A DNA stretch of 64,000 bases, from the NCBI GenBank assembly GCA_014529385.2, contig CM043942.1:36358469-36422468 (forward strand). Reading direction: 5' to 3'. The notes below the pieces were generated by a model. The model did no database searches. It saw nothing but the letters and a program-made list of their open reading frames with translations, and was not told the origin of the DNA. Position 1 is the first letter of the stretch; each line of letters opens with the position of its first letter. This document shows positions 47,707 through 57,395 of the stretch, one piece after another. Source of the DNA: Adiantum capillus-veneris (lineage: Eukaryota; Streptophyta; Polypodiopsida; Polypodiales; Pteridaceae). The position numbers and the translations under genes were made by a program.

Positions 47707-48929
47707 CTCTCGTTTCCGTTTTGACTCTCAAGTTTTTCTAATCTATCTTTAGTTTGCTTTAGTTCCTCAGCTAGAATAGCGTCTTCACGTTCTTTTCTCA
47801 ACTTCATGCGTGCTTTTCTAGCTTTCCATGTGTTTCTCTGACTCCGCGGTCCTTGACTAACCACTTCAGTCGCTAACTTTCCATTCTCAGGTTCTCTAGT
47901 GGTTTTCTTAGCTTGAGCTCTAGTAACAACTTGCGTTGGTATCAGAGTTTCATTTTCGGACCCACTGCTGGTAGGAATAGTTTCTAGCATATTCAATGTC
48001 GTCTTTTGCACTTTGTTTGGATTCTTTGAACAATCCTCAATGAAGTGAGTAACCCCACACTCAGTGCAATAAGCGTTAATTCTAATGATTTCCGTATGTG
48101 GACAAACATTCATCAGATGGTCACCTCCACACTTGTAACAGGGTCCTAGTGCTGGTCTTGGTCCCACTTGATTCGTCCTTTGTGGATAGGATGGTCTTTG
48201 TCCTGTTAACCCTCCATGAGCTATGAACATCAATGTTCTTGCGTCCAAATTGTATCTCTCTTCATCAGAAGCACTTGTAACTGTTGGTGTTCCAACATTC
48301 CTAATCATGCCCCATGGTTCTGGTTGTTTGGGTTCTTCTGGTGGGTAATACACAATTGGAGACATGTGTGCACCAGATTCTTCATAATAGGCTTGAACAC
48401 GTACTAAGGCTTGTTCTTCCAGATTCTCTAAGGTTGGTGCATATCTAATGCCCACTGGTCTTGCTTCTGGTAAAGGTGGTTGTTGTCCCAATACCGGTTG
48501 CGGTCTTTCTATCCCCATAGGTCCTGGTACATTTCCCGTTGGGTATCGAGGTACTGGATGTACCTGAGGTGGTGCTAGTTGAGCAGGAGGTGCATACTGG
48601 CGCTCCCTTACATACCCTTTGTTGTAATAGCACTCCTCTGTTGGATGGTTTGTCCATTTTTGTTCAATAGCACACCATTTCAGTGGTTTTGGCAATGGTT
48701 TTTGGTATGGTGCCATCCTTTTTAGAGCATCTTCTATCATTTGCTCTACATTTGGCATGGTTTTTGTTTGAACATTCTTTTTAGTGGTAGTCTCGCTCGC
48801 TATGGAGGAAGAGCTACTGGATGCAAAATCTGTATCCGCTGACACCTCTCCATAAACCGTACAGTTATCCACTAAGTACAATGCTTCTCTCGTTACTTGC
48901 TCGAAACTTGTACAAGCTTTCAAGTGCAA
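47703..48929 (-). CDS. Element B gag C-terminal part with two zinc knuckles
   Basis: This continues gag after a net one-base frameshift near 48,925 (KACTSFEQVTREALYLVDN). A proline-rich middle (PPQVHPVPRYPTGNVPGPM, PLPEARPVGIRYAP) leads to knuckles C-Y-K-C-G-G-D-H-L-M-N-V-C and C-T-E-C-G-V-T-H-F-I-E-D-C (about 48,143-48,031). Both use CX2CX3HX4C, one residue shorter than the usual X4 before His. A basic coiled-coil tail (ARMKLRKEREDAILAEELKQ) ends at 47,703. It would package element RNA. The first true codon of this piece is not a start; it belongs to gag. Confidence 0.85.
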   Translation of the reverse strand: MHLKACTSFEQVTREALYLVDNCTVYGEVSADTDFASSSSSSIASETTTKKNVQTKTMPNVEQMIEDALKRMAPYQKPLPKPLKWCAIEQKWTNHPTEECYYNKGYVRERQYAPPAQLAPPQVHPVPRYPTGNVPGPMGIERPQPVLGQQPPLPEARPVGIRYAPTLENLEEQALVRVQAYYEESGAHMSPIVYYPPEEPKQPEPWGMIRNVGTPTVTSASDEERYNLDARTLMFIAHGGLTGQRPSYPQRTNQVGPRPALGPCYKCGGDHLMNVCPHTEIIRINAYCTECGVTHFIEDCSKNPNKVQKTTLNMLETIPTSSGSENETLIPTQVVTRAQAKKTTREPENGKLATEVVSQGPRSQRNTWKARKARMKLRKEREDAILAEELKQTKDRLEKLESQNGNER

Positions 48930-49390
48930 GTCCTTCTTGAGAGTTCGTTTCTCAATCCTTCAATAAAGAGAACAGATAGTCTGTCATCTTGTGGTCGTTC
49001 ACGTACTGGACATCTCTCAATGTATTGTTTGAAGCGAAGTGAAGCTTCCTTCACTTTTTCGTGTTCTCTCTGTTTAAAAGCATATATTTGTGAGACCGTA
49101 TTGTGCTTAATCCCTCGTTTTGAGAATTCCTCAGCAAACTCTCTTAGCAAATGGTCAATGTCATGGAATCCCCCTCTGTTCAGTGGTTGAAACCATGTCA
49201 ATGCCGTACCTTCTAGAGTAAGACCAAATCCCTCGTATTGTGTATGGAAATCTGTTATCTGCTCAGCTCTTAAGACTTGCTTAAAGAGTGACACATGTGC
49301 ATACGGATCTCCTGAACCACCATACTTCTTTGGCATACACTTGGCTACTTGAGATGGTCTCATACGTCTATGGTCTGCTACCAATCTCAT
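48920..49390 (-). CDS. Element B gag core
   Basis: A 156-codon frame with the retrotransposon gag pattern: DPYAHVSLFKQVLRAEQI, TLEGTALTWFQPL, LLREFAEEFSKRGIK and LRFKQYIERC. It is in the same frame as the first ORF upstream, separated by one TGA (49,553-49,555) with no other stop over about 55 codons between. It ends by a frameshift into the zinc-knuckle frame. It forms the capsid-like particle. Confidence 0.88.
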   Translation of the reverse strand: MRLVADHRRMRPSQVAKCMPKKYGGSGDPYAHVSLFKQVLRAEQITDFHTQYEGFGLTLEGTALTWFQPLNRGGFHDIDHLLREFAEEFSKRGIKHNTVSQIYAFKQREHEKVKEASLRFKQYIERCPVRERPQDDRLSVLFIEGLRNELSRRTCT

Positions 49391-49552
49391 TGCTCCTGTG
49401 TCTCGGCTAAAGCTTTCTCTAGCATCATGGACTTCATGGGTTACCCTTGTCGGTTCCCCTACCCTGAGTCTACTACTAGGAGGTAAATGTGATGGTTCCG
49501 CTTCGAACCTTGGACCTGGAGTGGTATACGTGGGGATTGGAACTGCACTACC

Positions 49553-50530
49553 TCAATTCGTATCCATTGACTCTCTGGAATGTAATGATCCCATTGGTCC
49601 GGGCTTCGAGTACTTAGGTTGACTGAAAGAGTCAGCAGCCTGAGTTCTTTGTCCTCCTGTTGTCATTGGGTTTTGCACTCCATTTGTTGGTGTTGGTCTT
49701 TGTGAGCTAGAAGTAACATAATACTGATGTAGTGGTCCCCCAAAGTATGTATATCCTTCTAATTCTTTCTTGCCCATTGTTGAGTATTGCCTCCCATACT
49801 TGTCGTAAGCGGCAATTTTCACTTCCGATCCCTCTGTGTAGGTAAAGACATAAAGTCTTTTTTGGTCTGTCAACTCTCCGGTATAGGGTTCTTCACATCT
49901 ATAATAGAGATCTTGCTCCCCATTATTATATTTGTATAGCCCCACATAGATGTTATCAGTGTTGATCCTTGTAGTTTCATTCTCTCTTCTTAACCTCGCA
50001 TCAGGGAAGTTCATTATTGGTGCTTTCTCCTCAAGTTCTTCATCTACTTTGGCTTTGGTGCCCATCAATCCCCACTTGTCCACAATGTTAGGGTTTAGGA
50101 CTACCAAGTACATGGTACCCTCGTCATCTAGATATCTATCTCCGCTATAGCTCACAGGCACTAAGCCCTTGAACTCACTAGGTCTATCTTCTATCTTTAC
50201 ACAATAGCGGTCCATTCCATCTTTGTAGATCTTGGCACCTTGCTCATTGTCGTACTGGTATTTTATGAACAATAGCTTCATTGTGGCGGAAGGGTTTGAT
50301 GATCCTGCTGTCATATTTTCTCTGTTGTTCAGGTTCAAGTGTTCCAAGTGTTCGGTGAAAATCTCGTAAGATCTCTCCGAAGAAGTATCAGAAACACTTC
50401 CTTCAAAGATCAGCTCTAATGGTTGCACCCAACTTTGGTTCACACTTCCCTCGGTTAATATGACACTTGCTTGTTCCCCTTCTTTTGGTTGGTTATTCTG
50501 GAGATTCCTGCCCGATCTCAAATTCATCAA
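49553..50530 (-). CDS. Element B first ORF upstream of gag
   Basis: The likely start is ATG 50,527 (M-N-L-R-S-G-R-N). About 324 codons encode a soluble protein with regions such as MKLLFIKYQYDNEQGAKIY, TMYLVVLNPNIVDKWGLMG, YVGLYKYNNGEQDLYYRCE and KIAAYDKYGRQYSTM. No domain is recognised. It ends at TGA 49,553, in frame with gag. Elements of the Ogre group also carry an ORF before gag, so the position has precedent, but I see no sequence match to name it by. Elements C and E begin similarly (M-H-L-x-S-G-R). It could be the N-terminus of gag if the TGA is a mutation or is read through. Confidence 0.75.
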   Translation of the reverse strand: MMNLRSGRNLQNNQPKEGEQASVILTEGSVNQSWVQPLELIFEGSVSDTSSERSYEIFTEHLEHLNLNNRENMTAGSSNPSATMKLLFIKYQYDNEQGAKIYKDGMDRYCVKIEDRPSEFKGLVPVSYSGDRYLDDEGTMYLVVLNPNIVDKWGLMGTKAKVDEELEEKAPIMNFPDARLRRENETTRINTDNIYVGLYKYNNGEQDLYYRCEEPYTGELTDQKRLYVFTYTEGSEVKIAAYDKYGRQYSTMGKKELEGYTYFGGPLHQYYVTSSSQRPTPTNGVQNPMTTGGQRTQAADSFSQPKYSKPGPMGSLHSRESMDTN

Positions 50531-51930
50531 TTCCCCTAAAGGACTTTAACTTTTCCTTCTCGGCAATTTGTTTTCCCAAGTTTTTGTGGTCAGAATTGAT
50601 CCAAACTGAGTGATACTTGGTCAATTGTTTAATCTTGTCAGTTGGACAACTTCTGTTTCATCAAGTGAGAATTTTGTTGCAGTTATGCTGAAAAAGACAT
50701 TATACGCGTATGATGTCTTTTTTCACAGATTTGGACTATTTTGGTTATGCTCACTCTCAGTAGCCCCCTTATGCTCTGTCCACTCACAAAATTCGGTTTG
50801 AACTCTGTTTGAGCGAGTTATGGCTAATTTAGGCTTTTCTTGGCAATTTTCCTCTTTTGACTTGTTTTGGGTCAATTGTGATCCAAATGGGATGAAACTT
50901 GAAATATAACATCTAGACAGCTATTACAATGGATCTGTGTTGGCAAAGTATCAAAATATGTCCAAAATTAGGTCAAAGACATCATACGCGTATGATGTCT
51001 TTTTCATCAATTTGGGTCAAGACTTGATATTTATGCTTTCTACAGTGTTTGTAATAATCTTGTCACGTCAGATATCAAAAATAAGCAGTGGATGTGCTAA
51101 AAGACCTTATACGCGTATGATGTCTTTTGTCCCAGATTTTGACTATTCTTGGTTTTAAGCCTTCTCCAATGTTTATAATTGAGTTTCAAGTGTTTTTGTC
51201 AGGTTTGAATGTAAAAACAAGAGCTGAATCCAAAATTTCCTATTCTTTGCGTTTCTTGGACTCCGACTTGTCTTTTTGGGTTTCTTTGAGTGTTAATGCT
51301 CTTGTTTTAAGTTGAAATTAGGGTATAACCCCCCTTTTGAACACTCTGGTAAAGTCAAAATTTCTGTTTTGGTCTCTGTTTGGTCATTTAGACATCATAC
51401 GCGTATGATGTCTAAAGTTGCAGATTTCCAGTTTTTTGGGACAGAATCCTTCCCAAAGATTTCTCAAGTGCTCAGCAACTCCCAGATACACATAAAATTT
51501 CTCTGACTTTTGTTTATTGCAAGTTTCACTAATAACTCGACGGTTTAGTAATCTAACATGCAATCAACCATATCAAGCAAATACTCCAATGATTACTAGC
51601 TCTAGATCAGGATCAAATGAAGTCCTACCTAAGCTATTCCTAATCATAAAATGGGTTTGGTAATTGTGATTTTAAAGAGATCCACTGCCACTCACGAACT
51701 AGCAAATTCTTCTTCTATCAACAACTACTCAACACCAACAAAACAACAAACAAATCTAAGCTAAACTAAAAATACTGTCAACACAGAAGACCCAAGAATA
51801 CCCCACTTCCTAGTATCTCTCGAGATCTTCGAAGTCCACCACTCCTAGATCTTTTCTAACTAAAGTATACAAAGTAGTTTATACGACTCACCTCGTAGGA
51901 TTAGTCTAAGGTCACCTACTTAGGGATCTC
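50531..51930 (-). other. Element B leader between primer site and first ORF
   Basis: A 1.4-kb untranslated leader. The region near the ORF holds the 5' palindrome array (50,696-51,412). The rest (51,413-51,930) is plain AT-rich DNA without a recognised motif. Long leaders are common in large plant Ty3 elements. Confidence 0.8.
50696..51412. repeat. 5' palindrome array of element B (four copies)
   Basis: Copies at 50,696-50,717 (one C to T), 50,978-50,999 (perfect), 51,103-51,124 (two changes in the left arm) and 51,391-51,412 (perfect) share the inner sequence ACATCATACGCGTATGATGT. Starts are 282, 125 and 288 bp apart, close to the 282, 135 and 284 of the 3' array. The first copy lies 169 bp before the ATG of the first ORF; the 3' array lies 168 bp before its ORF. 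Confidence 0.95.
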
Positions 51931-51949
51931 GTCCCCGGCAGCGGCGCCA
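51931..51949 (-). promoter_or_regulatory. Element B primer binding site (tRNA-Asp type)
   Basis: The minus strand TGGCGCCGCTGCCGGGGAC starts two bases after the 5' LTR. It differs by one base from the tRNA-Asp-complementary TGGCGCCGTTGCCGGGG known from Athila-type elements. Confidence 0.92.
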
Positions 51950-51951
51950 AA

Positions 51952-52575
51952 TGTTAAGGCGGTTACGCTGCTAGCGGAAGCTAAATAGCGAGAACTCAAC
52001 CAACAACAGAATTTGTCAGACGACGACGGAGCTTGACCCGCAGGCGCATGGAAACAACTAGGTGGGTGTCAAATCACCTACTCGACCTTCTAATGACAAT
52101 CACTACTAAGGAAATCAAATCTAAGTTCTAAAATACACAAGTGACTGAAATTCGTGCTACGAACGAATGCTATACGAAACAAGATCTAGAATCATTGAAT
52201 CGATCTCAAACTCAAGAGGAAGTCTATACACTAGGTAAGAACAACACCCTAAAGACTTGAACTGCAAAATCAACCTATAACCACTCCTTGCGGTAAACGC
52301 GTATGAAAACAGGCCGAAAAATACAGGTGATCGAAACTTGACCCCGATGGTACTAATGTGTAGCTCTACTCGTTGTGGTTCTATAGATATGCTGCACGCT
52401 CAATTCCGACACACGAGTTGGAAGAAAACTCACACCGAAGCTCGTAGGAACTTACCAAACATAGAAGCCGATAGCGCGCACTCTTGGTATCTGTGCGTAG
52501 CTCTCGCCGTTGCTAACACAATGGCGGTGTCGCTTCTCCAATGGCGGCTCCGTAGCTCGCGTAGCAAGTAGATAA

Positions 52576-52632
<57 letters not shown>

Positions 52633-52915
52633 ACACAGTCACGGCGCTCAAAAACTCACTTTGATTAATTGATCTCCCTTAGGTTACAAAAACTTTGGCT
52701 TATATACCTCAGCCTTGGAGGTGAGAACATCTCTAACTAATTACATCAGCAAGTGAAATTACTTCGAGATTACAAGCTGGAAACTCAATTGAGTCCCGTT
52801 ACTTAATGAATGGCTCAAATCAAAATTAATGTCGGAAAGACATTTATTACAATCAATGGTTACAAAATGATGAGTGTGAGAAAAAATGTGGGTGTGATCC
52901 TCTGCTGGCTCAACA
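51952..52915 (-). repeat. Element B 5' LTR (964 bp)
   Basis: A TG...CA LTR nearly identical to 35,748-36,677, longer because its (CT)n tract (52,578-52,630) is expanded. A TATA box lies at 52,700-52,706, about 210 bp from the transcription-side end. The half-palindrome ACGCGTATGA is at 52,297-52,306. TSD AGGAG follows at 52,916-52,920. Confidence 0.96.
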
Positions 52916-52920
52916 AGGAG
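52916..52920. repeat. Target-site duplication of element B, right copy (AGGAG)
   Basis: It matches 35,743-35,747. Joining the flanks with one copy keeps element C's gag frame open. Confidence 0.95.
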
Positions 52921-54922
52921 CTACTTGATAAACAGGTTTGACTTGTCTCCAATAGTCTTGCATGTAGTATTGTGGACTTTCTTCAAGCGTATCCATCTCA
53001 TAGGAAATATTAGGGTCTATACCTTCTTCAAAGCCTTCCAAACAAGCAATAGATGACTCACAACCCACTTAATTCACAGAAGTGATTCTTGGATGTGGTG
53101 GTTGCGGTCCTAGCACTGGAGGTGGTAAGCGTGTTGTTTGAACAACATTTTGGGCCCTAGGGACCATGTGTTGTGATGTTTGTTCAAGAGGTGGCGCCGA
53201 CATCAATGCAGGCACTCGAAGTGTGTCCGTCTATGCTAAGGTTGTTCTATTGTCCATCGCGCACTTAAATACTATGCAATCCTTAGCTTGATGACCATAC
53301 CTCCCACAAAGCATTGCAATTCCCATTGAATTTTACTCTAAAAGTAGGGCATTCACTGGAACTATGCGGACCATAGCATACTGAGCACCATTGTTGCTCC
53401 CTTCTTGAATACATATGATTGTTTTACGGAGCACAATTGTCTTTAAGTCTCTCTTGAATGGCATTGGTGAGATCTGCTAAAGTCATCTCAGATATATATA
53501 GCTCCTTAGAAATAGGCTTTAGGGTCATTTGCTGATGCCCCGATGCTTGCGAGCAAGTAGATTTAGGCTCAACAGACACTCTTTCTCCTTGAATCATTAA
53601 ATTATCATCCAATTGGATCGCATTGGTGGTGATTGCTTCCCAAGTGGTGATACCTCTAATGACTAGGCCATTGTAGATATCCTCATATCGTAATCCCCTA
53701 GTGAATCTATCAAGCAGTTGATTATTATTGAAGCACTCATTTGGATTACAGCGAGAATTCAAATGTTTCAAGCGACTAATAAAGTCTCTCACCGACTCTC
53801 CTTCCTGTCGTTGGACTTTCTAGAGTTGAGAGGCTACACCCCAAAGCACTCCCTCTCGTATGTATTCTTTCAAGAACAATCTCCTAAGAGTAGGGTAAAT
53901 CGTTTTTTCTTCTACCCTTAGGGTTCTATACCAATCCCCAACCTTCCTACTTAAGGTTAGGCTTAAATCATTACTCTTATGCAGGTTATTGTGTTCTCCT
54001 AGAGAATCGCATATTTGTTCAAACACTTCGATATGCTTTCTCACATCCCCGTCCCCACTAAATTTTTGGGTGAGCTTGGCTATTTGTACTGCCTTACTTC
54101 TAGGCTCTCTATCAAGCTTGTTACGCATATTCTCAGCAATAGATTGACCGATAGCTTGAGCAAATATTGCCAAGTCACCTAAGTGAGCAGGCACCGTGAG
54201 TGAAGGCGCTCCAGAGACTACATCTAGAGTAGGTATTGGCATTGGGCTTGGCGCGTAGGAAGCCCTTGGGTTCCATGTTTGATACAGTGTTGTGCCATGT
54301 GGCGGCCCAAAGTTCATATGTGTGGCCCAAGGCATAGCAGAGTCGGATGTGACATGCTAATGCTAGCCGGTATGGTCCCATGGAAATAATAACTTGGGTG
54401 ATGTGGTTGTGGAGCATAGGTTGTTGAAACAATGGTAGTGGTAGGGGCTACATGAGTACGAGGACCCATAGGTGCATACAATTGATACACACTTGTAGGG
54501 GCTGTTGTCGACATTGAGCTACCATGTAGCGGTGCTTTACTAACAAATGAGGTCCATGGTGTGTTTCTTGGCATGCCCATCATTGGGGTTGGCATGGTAG
54601 CCGTGGTGTCATCAAGGAAAATATGAGTTAGACTTGGAAAGATAAAGCTATCACTTGTGAGCTCAGATTGAACTGAGACCCTTAGCGAAACAACATATGG
54701 AGGATCCATCAGACTTACCAAGGGAGTTTCCATTTGCGATAAGGTTTGTTGTTTAGCCTTTCCTATATCCAAGATTCTCATGAGACCCGTTGAAGGCATG
54801 TGGATCCCCTTAATCTGTCTCTCTAGCTCAATAACCCTATGGATGACCTCACAAACTCTTTGTTGTTGATCCTCTACACTAGTAGCACCCGTTGTGGATT
54901 GTAGCACATCTAACCAACCCAC
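52921..54922 (-). pseudogene. Element C gag: N-terminal region, gag core, zinc knuckles 1 and 2, broken
   Basis: The minus order starts with a proline/threonine-rich N-terminal part (54,922-54,314) with a helical stretch (VIHRVIELERQIKGIHMP). A shift near 54,335 leads to the gag core (54,335-53,820: SGDGDVRKHIEVFEQICDSL, SLTLSRKVGDWYRTL, LRRLFLKEYIREG). An in-frame TAG (53,820) is followed by MRDFISRLKHLNSRCN (53,792-53,424). Knuckle 1 is C-S-V-C-Y-G-P-H-S-S-S-E-C near 53,350-53,390. A second, lacking its first Cys (LCGRYGHQAKDC), lies near 53,285-53,320. The frame then runs to the B insertion and resumes at 35,742. It would make the particle that carries the element's RNA. Confidence 0.78.
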
Positions 54923-55218
54923 GTGATACGTGTGACCTGTGTAGGTCAGTTAGAGTTTCTGTTTGTATTTCGTACTCCCAATTCTCATTTAAGAACGCTC
55001 CATCTAGGATTGAGGTGCTAGGGGGGTCTTTTGAACTAGATGCAATGTGGCTCTCTATGGGTTGACCCTTAGTGCTTGCTAATTCAAGCGCACTTGTTTG
55101 CTATCCTAGCAAGGATATTGACATAGGAGCTTTTGCTTTTAACTCTCTTGGTTGCTTCGCCTTGCGTAAGCTCTCGATTTCCTTTTCCCTAGCCGCAATG
55201 ATATATCGCTCAACTCTT

Positions 55219-55728
55219 TTACTTCGGCAAGGCTTCTACCATCAGGTAATATAACCTCGGAGGGAATAGCTCTGAAGAGTCAGGGGGTGCAGTGAATGGA
55301 GTATTCACGTGCATGCTCTCTAAGGTCATAGGGTCTACGTTGGTCATGAATGGCAAATTTACTTCCCCACCCCCCTCATTTACATCGTTAGCTCCATGTT
55401 CGGAGCGAGTGGCTCTACTAAAGGTTTTCTTCAAGAGGCTAAGCACGCTCAACCCGGATCGTGGGCCCGTGGCATGCATGTCTTGGCTTGGGCTATCAGG
55501 ATTAGGCATAGGATAACCCTCCATGACGTCATAGTTAGAGGAAGAGTCACTAGACGCTATATGCGGGTCCTGAGTGGTACTACCTTGGGTTCCCACCGAG
55601 GGCTCGGAACCTAAAGTAGGTGGGTATTGAGAACTCGCGTAAGTCAAAATGCTTGCTAGTTGCTCGGCCTCTAGCACACGACCAGAGCACAAATGCATGT
55701 GCCTTTGGCACCCTACAAGCGTCGGCAA
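55219..55728 (-). CDS. Element C first ORF (M-H-L-x-S-G-R family)
   Basis: The likely start is ATG 55,698. About 160 codons match element E's first ORF over most of their length (SSQYPPTLGSEPSVGTQGST, SRATRSEHGANDVNEGGGEV) and continue to PPDSSELFPPRLYYLM. It is hydrophilic and Ser/Pro-rich, with no known domain. The shared start with B's first ORF and its place between leader and gag suggest the N-terminus of a gag polyprotein. The region 54,923-55,218 continues it in broken frames. Confidence 0.65.
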   Translation of the reverse strand: MPTLVGCQRHMHLCSGRVLEAEQLASILTYASSQYPPTLGSEPSVGTQGSTTQDPHIASSDSSSNYDVMEGYPMPNPDSPSQDMHATGPRSGLSVLSLLKKTFSRATRSEHGANDVNEGGGEVNLPFMTNVDPMTLESMHVNTPFTAPPDSSELFPPRLYYLMVEALPK

Positions 55729-56453
55729 ACACCCTCGAAGGTTAATCGCGTGATTTTTTTGGGCGTTTTACACCCCGTTTTCACTCGTTTTTGATGTTTT
55801 TAAATATGTTTTAACGATTGGTTTTTGGATTACAGTGTGTGATAGCTCAAAACAAGCGTATCGCTTAGGGGTTCGTGGTGTGCTTTAAAGCACAACGTTC
55901 GGTTACCCGAAGCTCCGATGGTCCTCAAAAATGTCAATTTTTACTTAGGCGCGAGGCTAAAATAAGTAATTCTAAAGGGTGACTGAGGCCTGAGCCTGAG
56001 CGTGGGCTTGGGCTTGGGCATGGCGAATATTCTTGATCCCCGTCCTACCTTTAAAATTTTTATTAAAAAAATAATTTTTTAATTTTTTAAAATTGTTTTT
56101 GGAATAAGGTCGTCGCGATCGGGCTGCGCGCGCACACCTAACCTACCTACTTAGAACTAGCACAGCTACTGTTACACACTAACACAGTACTACAGCAACT
56201 CATTAGCTAACATATCTACTTATTGTATCTTACAAAACTAACATTATAGATCTACTACCTTAATTCTAACACCTTATCAACAGAGGAAACACAGTACATT
56301 GCAATACCTTATTAACAAAAACAGTACACTGCAACAAAACAAAGGTCAAAAATCCTTCTCAACAAGCCACACTCCTTCTTTCTCTACCTTTCCTACATTT
56401 CATAATACACCACAAAGCAGCAAACAGTGCTACTCGAGCTTAATGCAGAGCAT
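55729..56453 (-). other. Element C leader
   Basis: About 720 bp between primer site and first ORF, with homology to element E's leader (ACTCGAGCTTAATG next to the primer site; AGCTATCAC and CTCAGGC-like phrases near 55,840 and 55,990). No coding content is recognised. Confidence 0.7.
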
Positions 56454-56472
56454 TTCCCCAGCAGCGGTGCCA
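56454..56472 (-). promoter_or_regulatory. Element C primer binding site (tRNA-Asp type)
   Basis: The minus strand TGGCACCGCTGCTGGGGAA lies four bases after the 5' LTR, the same spacing as in element E. It has a few mismatches from the tRNA-Asp complement. Confidence 0.82.
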
Positions 56473-57395
56473 AAAATGTGTGCATCTCTCGCATGTGTCA
56501 ATGCAAGGGACTTGTCATACATTGTGTGCGAGCCACAAATGGCTACAAGCACACAACCAGACTAATCTAGCAAGCTCAAGAGAGCAAAGGTGTGTCACTC
56601 ACCGCCCTACGTTCGCCTTCGTGGAGGATTCCTCGCCGCTGTGAGCGGGATGAAAACACACACAGTGCCTCTATAACGACCCGACACACACACTTGGGAA
56701 GATACACACACACACTATGGGGCACCACTCGGCTTACACAACACACCTAGCCGAGACAGGGAACACACCTCTGGAGTGAGAGGAGAGAGACTATCCACTT
56801 GCCCACTCCACACACACACACACACACACACCCAAAAAACTCCGCTCAAAGAGGAGAATTTTTTATGTTTAGATACAATTGAGCTTGGGCCAACACCAAT
56901 GGGGCAAATAGCTCATACAATATGGGTGCAGTGCCAAAAATGTCTGCATCTCTCGCATGTGTCGATGCAAGGGACTTGCCATACATTGTGTGCGAGCCAC
57001 AAATGGCTGCAAGCACACAACCAGACTAATCTAGCAAGCTCAAGAAAGCAAAGGTGTGTCACGCACCGCCCTACGTTCGCCTTCGTGGAGGATTCCTGGC
57101 CGCTGTGAGCGGGATGAAAACACACACAGTGCCTCTATAACGACCCGACACACACTCTTGGGAAGATACACACACACACTATGGGGCACCACTCGGCTTA
57201 CACAACCCACCTGGCCGAGACAGGGAACACACCTTTGGAGTGAGAGGAGAGAGACTATCCACTTGCCCACTCCACACACACACACACACACACCCAAAAA
57301 ACTCCGCTCAAAGAGGAGAATTTTTTATGTTTAGATACAATTGAGCTTGGGCCAACACCAATGGGGCAAATAGCTCATACAATATGGGTAAAAGA
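56470..57395. repeat. About 463-bp tandem duplication in the 5' LTR of element C
   Basis: The unit from GTGCCAAAAATGT (56,468) to CATACAATATGGGT (56,927) is repeated from 56,932 to about 57,389. It includes the LTR end plus about 290 bp of other DNA with CA repeats. The junction GCAGTGCCAAAAATG looks like a decayed copy of the primer-site border. The two units differ at only a few sites. Confidence 0.9.

Larger units (their letters stand above)
35748..52915 (-). mobile_element. Element B: 17.2-kb Ty3/gypsy retrotransposon with extra ORFs, nested in element C
   Basis: Its ends are defined by LTRs of 930 and 964 bp (TGTT...AACA), a 5-bp TSD (AGGAG), a tRNA-Asp-type primer site and a polypurine tract. 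The minus-strand order is leader with palindrome array, first ORF, gag, zinc-knuckle ORF, protease, RT remnant, RNase H, two zinc-binding domains, integrase, second protease, W-x-P-K repeats, second palindrome array and a 3' ORF. The protease-RT-integrase order places it in Ty3, outside Tat because it lacks the second RNase H. The finer lineage is uncertain. By eye the LTRs differ at about 20 of about 900 aligned positions. Confidence 0.95.

Noticed and set aside
35748-52915. Assigning element B to Tat or Ogre because of its size and ORF before gag
   Set aside because: It lacks the second RNase H that marks Tat, and I cannot compare sequences; the lineage is left open within Ty3.
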